Assembly (NCBI GenBank): GCA_029261995.1
Contig: JAJDAF010000015.1
Coordinates: 1-55,290 of the forward strand
Direction: 5' to 3'
DNA length: 55,290 nucleotides
From: Candidatus Zhuqueibacterota bacterium
GTDB taxonomy: Bacteria > Zhuqueibacterota > Zhuqueibacteria > Oceanimicrobiales > Oceanimicrobiaceae
A program made the translations under genes and the position numbers. Shown piece by piece: positions 51,884 to 55,290 of this stretch (its first letter is position 1; each line of letters begins with the position of its first letter). Under the pieces are notes generated by a model. That model did no database searches, was not told the DNA's origin, and saw only the letters and a program-made list of their open reading frames with translations.

Positions 51884-52444
51884 TCATTGCAGCTCTGGAC
51901 CAAATGACCGCTCAAACAACTCGAGGATTGCCTGGCGGCCGTCCTTTGACAAATTTCTGGTGCCGGTTCCCGTGAACGTTTGTGCATAGATAACAGGCTT
52001 GTCTGCGACCCACTTCTTGTCCTTCCAGGTATACCACTGCTTGCGCTCCTGATCGTAGACACTGACCTGGCGGTTGAAAAATTTGGCAAGCTCCACACCC
52101 CAGCCGGTGCCGCCCTTGACCGTGTCGTTTGCCAGAATCCAGCCAATTGCAAACACATGGTCGCCACTGGTCACCATGTGAAAAATCGTACGGATGATGC
52201 GACGAATGCGCTCCGCCTCATGATAGTTGCGGCCCATGTGGCGTGAGACAATCTCCATGCTGACATCGCCCTTTTCCAGTTCTTCTTCAGCAAGCTCGAT
52301 TATATTCTTGTCACGAGCGACTTTGTGGCCCTTGTATGAAAAGTTGACTTCCTGAATACCCCAGCGCTCAGCACAGCTTCCGAATTGTTCTTCGGCGCCG
52401 GCATGGCCGCCACTGTAGAGTGTGTACTGCGAACGGTCTACCAT
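51884..52444 (-). CDS. SLOG-like Rossmann-fold protein
   Basis: A 186-residue cytoplasmic protein. 'YTLYSGGHAGAEEQFGSCAE' near the N-terminus resembles the nucleotide-binding loop of SLOG/YpsA-type proteins (Gly-Gly-x-x-Gly-Ala), and 'GGTGWGVELAKFFNR' the second conserved region where such proteins place a functional residue. SLOG domains bind nucleotides or nucleotide-derived signals, and occur in cytokinin-activating enzymes and in several defence systems. Here it stands alone, downstream of the E1 dehydrogenase, with no effector domain or partner. The assignment is tentative. A GGAG site lies 15 bases upstream of the ATG. Confidence 0.55.
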   Translation of the reverse strand: MVDRSQYTLYSGGHAGAEEQFGSCAERWGIQEVNFSYKGHKVARDKNIIELAEEELEKGDVSMEIVSRHMGRNYHEAERIRRIIRTIFHMVTSGDHVFAIGWILANDTVKGGTGWGVELAKFFNRQVSVYDQERKQWYTWKDKKWVADKPVIYAQTFTGTGTRNLSKDGRQAILELFERSFGPELQ

Positions 52445-52568
52445 CTCTAGTGCAATCTCCTTTTATGGGTAATGATAATTGTTTGTGCCAAACACGAGAA
52501 TCTCGGAAACAGCAGACCAGGGCCGTGCAGTCCTCGGTTGACGAACGGTCTGTTTGTATCCATCCCGC

Positions 52569-55007
52569 CTAGTAGAACATGGGATAGCGCGCCGGATCAC
52601 CGTCGTGCATCATGTCGTAGACGCTTTCAAATATCTGCTCTACATTCGGTTTAGAAAAATGGTCGCCGTCCGAACCAAAGGCCGGACGATGCTGTTTCGC
52701 GGCGATGGTACGCGGCGCGCAATCCAGCCACTCGAATCCACCCTGTTTCTCCAGCACCTCCTGCAGCATGTAGGCCGTGCCGCCACCGGGAACATCCTCA
52801 TCCACGAAGACGATGCGGTTGGTTTTTTTCAGAGAGTCAAGAATCATCTGATTGCGATCAAACGGCAGCAAAGACCTGACATCGATCACTTCCGCATCCA
52901 CACCTACTTTCTTGAGATGCTGAGCCGCATCCATGGATAGCCGGCAACAGGCGCCGTAGGTGACGATGGTCACATCAGAGCCGGATTTCAGAATTTCCGG
53001 GATGCCCAGCGGTAGTGTGAATTCTCCAACATTGTCCGGCAACGCCTCTTTGATGCGATAGCCATTGAGCACTTCGACGATGATGGCAGGTTCATCCGAG
53101 CGCAGCATGGTGTTGTAGAACCCGGCCGCCTGCGTCATGTCTCTGGGCACAAGTACATGGAGGCCGCGCAGCAGATGCAGCATCGCCGCCATCGGTGAGC
53201 CCGAGTGCCAGATGCCCTCCAGGCGGTGGCCACGCGTCCGCACAATCACCGGCGCTTTCTGGCCACCTTTGGTTCGCCAGTGCAGGGTGGCGAGATCATC
53301 AGACATAATCTGCAGGGCGTACAGAACGTAATCGAGATATTGGATTTCCGCAACCGGGCGGAGTCCCCGGACAGCCAGACCGATGGCCTGACCGATGATG
53401 GTGCACTCGCGAATGCCGGTGTCCGAAATCCGCAGCTTGCCATATTTCTCCTGGAGGCCGCGGAAACCCTGATTGACACCACCGAGAAAGCCCACGTCTT
53501 CGCCGAAGGCAATCACCCTGGCATCACGCGCGAAAGCGGCGTCAAAGCATGCATTCAGAAGCTCAAAGCCGTTGACATTCTTTGAAGTGTCTGAATAGAC
53601 CGGCTTGACTTCTGGCACCTCGAGAGCAGATTCGGCAGACCGACTGTAAAGATAGGAGCTGAAGCGTTCCTCGCTGACCTGCTCGTACTGATTTTTCCAG
53701 TCGATGATTTTTTGTTTGGCGGGAAGCGCCTCATCTTTCGTAACAATCAAAGCATCCCGGACCGCCGGCGTGATGTTGCGGCGAATCGGATTTGGCAGGC
53801 TTGCCAACCGGTTCCTGACGTTGTGTAGTTCGTTTGAGTGCACTGATTCGCGCTCCATGTCGTCGAGAATCGCCAGCACCTCGTCGCGTTCTTTGCGGAT
53901 CGGCGCCTGAAAGTCCTGCCAGGATTTGTCCCTAATTCGGGCGACCGCCTTGGTGTCCTCGTCATCGAACTTATCGAGTTGTGTTGCCGTGGCAATGCCG
54001 GTTTCGACCATCCACTCGCGCATCTTGCGCAGACAATCGTTCTCGTCTTCCCAAGCCAGCCGCTCCTGTGATTTGTAGCGCTCGTGACTCCCGGAAGTCG
54101 AATGGCCCAGGGGCTGCGTCAATTCCACGACATGAATCAGGCACGGCACATGTTCCTTGCGAGCAATCTTTTCAGCCTGCAGGTAGGTTTTGACCAGCTC
54201 GGGGTAATCCCAGCCCGTGACCTTGAAAATCTCGTAACCCTGGCCTTTCTTTTTCACTCGCCTGAAGCCGGCCAATACTTCAGAAACGCTTTGTTTGGTA
54301 ATCTGATATTCGTTGGCAACAGAGATACCATAGTTGTCATCCCAAACGGACATGACCACCGGGGCCTGCAAAACGCCGATGGCGTTGATGGCTTCCCAAA
54401 ACATGCCCTCGGCGCAGGTCGCATTGCCAATGGTGCCAAACGCAACCTCATTGCCGCCTCGGGAGAATTGCGTGAACTGACTGAGCTCAGGCACCTCACG
54501 ATAGAGGCACGACGCGTACGCCAGGCCAACCAGACGCGGCATTTGCGAACCGGTCGGCGAAATATCCGCCGAGGTGTTATACATTTTCGTCAGGTCTTTC
54601 CAGGCGCCATCTTCATTCAGACTGCGGCTCGAAAAATGGGCATTCATGCAGCGGCCCGCGGTCGCCGGCTCGAACTTCTCATCCGGGTTGGCATACAACT
54701 GCGCAAAAAACTGAGAAATATCGGACATGCCGGTGGCAAACATGAAAGTCTGATCGCGGTAGTAGCCGGAGCGAAAATCACCCTTTTTGAAAGCTTTGGC
54801 CATCGCAAGTTGTGGCACCTCCTTGCCATCGCCAAAAATTCCAAACTTGGCCTTGCCGCCCATCACTTCCTTCTTGCCCAAAACGCTGGCGTGCCTGCTG
54901 CACACTGCAAGCCGGTAGTCATCGATAATTTGCTGATGGGAGAGTGAGATGGATTCAATCTTGATTGAATTGTTGCTGGTCTTCGTGCGTTTTTTGGTCT
55001 CTACCAT
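52569..55007 (-). CDS. Branched-chain 2-oxoacid dehydrogenase E1, fused alpha and beta
   Basis: An 812-residue thiamine-diphosphate enzyme with E1 alpha (about 30-400) and E1 beta (about 480-812) in one chain. In the alpha part 'GTIGNATCAEGMFWEAINAI' is the cofactor-binding motif and 'HSTSGSHERYKS' the phosphorylation-loop-like segment. In the beta part 'VIAFGEDVGFLGGVNQGFRG', 'IGQAIGLAVRGLRPVAEIQY' and 'FDRNQMILDSLKKTNRIVFV' are typical. The fusion is common in Bacteroidota and relatives. It would decarboxylate branched-chain 2-oxoacids for acyl-CoA and branched fatty acids; E2 and E3 are not in the window. 283 bases of non-coding DNA remain on its upstream side. Confidence 0.93.
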   Translation of the reverse strand: MVETKKRTKTSNNSIKIESISLSHQQIIDDYRLAVCSRHASVLGKKEVMGGKAKFGIFGDGKEVPQLAMAKAFKKGDFRSGYYRDQTFMFATGMSDISQFFAQLYANPDEKFEPATAGRCMNAHFSSRSLNEDGAWKDLTKMYNTSADISPTGSQMPRLVGLAYASCLYREVPELSQFTQFSRGGNEVAFGTIGNATCAEGMFWEAINAIGVLQAPVVMSVWDDNYGISVANEYQITKQSVSEVLAGFRRVKKKGQGYEIFKVTGWDYPELVKTYLQAEKIARKEHVPCLIHVVELTQPLGHSTSGSHERYKSQERLAWEDENDCLRKMREWMVETGIATATQLDKFDDEDTKAVARIRDKSWQDFQAPIRKERDEVLAILDDMERESVHSNELHNVRNRLASLPNPIRRNITPAVRDALIVTKDEALPAKQKIIDWKNQYEQVSEERFSSYLYSRSAESALEVPEVKPVYSDTSKNVNGFELLNACFDAAFARDARVIAFGEDVGFLGGVNQGFRGLQEKYGKLRISDTGIRECTIIGQAIGLAVRGLRPVAEIQYLDYVLYALQIMSDDLATLHWRTKGGQKAPVIVRTRGHRLEGIWHSGSPMAAMLHLLRGLHVLVPRDMTQAAGFYNTMLRSDEPAIIVEVLNGYRIKEALPDNVGEFTLPLGIPEILKSGSDVTIVTYGACCRLSMDAAQHLKKVGVDAEVIDVRSLLPFDRNQMILDSLKKTNRIVFVDEDVPGGGTAYMLQEVLEKQGGFEWLDCAPRTIAAKQHRPAFGSDGDHFSKPNVEQIFESVYDMMHDGDPARYPMFY

Positions 55008-55290
55008 ATAGTCTCTCAGGCGTAAGTCATGACTCGTCCGGGTTGCCAGAAATGCCGTAGTGATTCAGAGCAATCATGTTGAACGGCATCCAAATCGAGC
55101 CTGACAATTAACGAAAGATAATCGTGAAAATCAAGCAGTCAGGTGGATCAACTGGATGTCCCCCATTTTTCACACAAGAGCCAAACACAATTGTTTTTTC
55201 ATTAAAGAAGAGAACGTGTTGCTGTCATAGACTTTTGAAAGAGCAAGCAATTTTTTGACAGCAAAGGCCAACTTATAGAAGATAAACCGA

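Noticed and set aside
54084-54947. 287-codon open frame on the plus strand
   Set aside because: It is antisense to the E1 dehydrogenase gene and has a low-complexity Arg/His-rich translation.
1-55290. CRISPR array, prophage, insertion sequence or restriction system
   Set aside because: No regular direct repeats, transposase, integrase, cas or restriction genes were seen anywhere in the window.

Overview
The window looks like a chromosomal contig from a free-living Gram-negative bacterium of the FCB superphylum, most likely a KSB1/Calditrichota-like or related candidate lineage. The evidence is the gene families: two TonB-dependent receptors with N-terminal carboxypeptidase-regulatory domains, a GWxTD-domain protein, an MglA/roadblock polarity module, a one-chain E1 alpha/beta branched-chain 2-oxoacid dehydrogenase, an isolated YceH, and several sigma-54 activators. 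No phage, plasmid, rRNA, CRISPR array or insertion sequence was recognised. The placement is inferred from families; no marker gene was compared.

Left part (1-7.6 kb): a helical protein of unknown function, yceH, the membrane half of a TRAP transporter (dctQ, dctM), a three-gene split-HipA toxin-antitoxin set (hipB-hipS-hipT) with three operators spaced exactly 41 bp apart, and the TRAP binding protein dctP on the opposite strand. The HipBST set thus sits between the parts of one transporter. Next (7.7-15.9 kb, minus strand) come two paralogous TonB-dependent receptors and a DUF4397 lipoprotein. The lipoprotein-receptor pair has a sigma-54-type promoter and a structured leader, close to an NtrC-type regulator gene.

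15.9-27.9 kb is a long minus-strand run: REC-GAF-PAS-histidine kinase, tRNA-Leu(UAG), tig, clpP, clpX, lon, engB, a class V aminotransferase, serA-like dehydrogenase and the NtrC-type regulator. It joins nascent-chain folding and proteolysis to ribosome assembly and probably serine synthesis. ClpP has Asn where the catalytic Asp is expected. 27.9-28.7 kb has no protein gene but holds hairpins and a probable structured RNA ending in an intrinsic terminator. 28.7-31.0 kb encodes MglA with two roadblock proteins and a metallophosphoesterase. It is followed by a GWxTD protein, a degenerate kinase ATPase domain and a GT-C glycosyltransferase.

35.3-39.8 kb is pyrimidine salvage (cdd, udk, tdk and a nucleoside transporter), then ssb and a small lipoprotein. 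40.5-47.5 kb holds a Ser/Thr kinase with TolB-like and TPR domains, a GAF-type sigma-54 activator, and then a sigma-54 promoter with an upstream inverted repeat in front of a methanethiol methyltransferase (mddA-like), a tiny membrane protein and an outer-membrane barrel. The right end has an SDR epimerase, a large protein fusing an inactive M1-peptidase fold to an outer-membrane barrel, a SLOG-like protein and the fused E1 dehydrogenase.

The strongest candidates for something unusual are the HipBST locus with its regularly spaced operators, the dead-M1/beta-barrel fusion, the sigma-54-controlled mddA locus, and the structured RNA near 28.5 kb.
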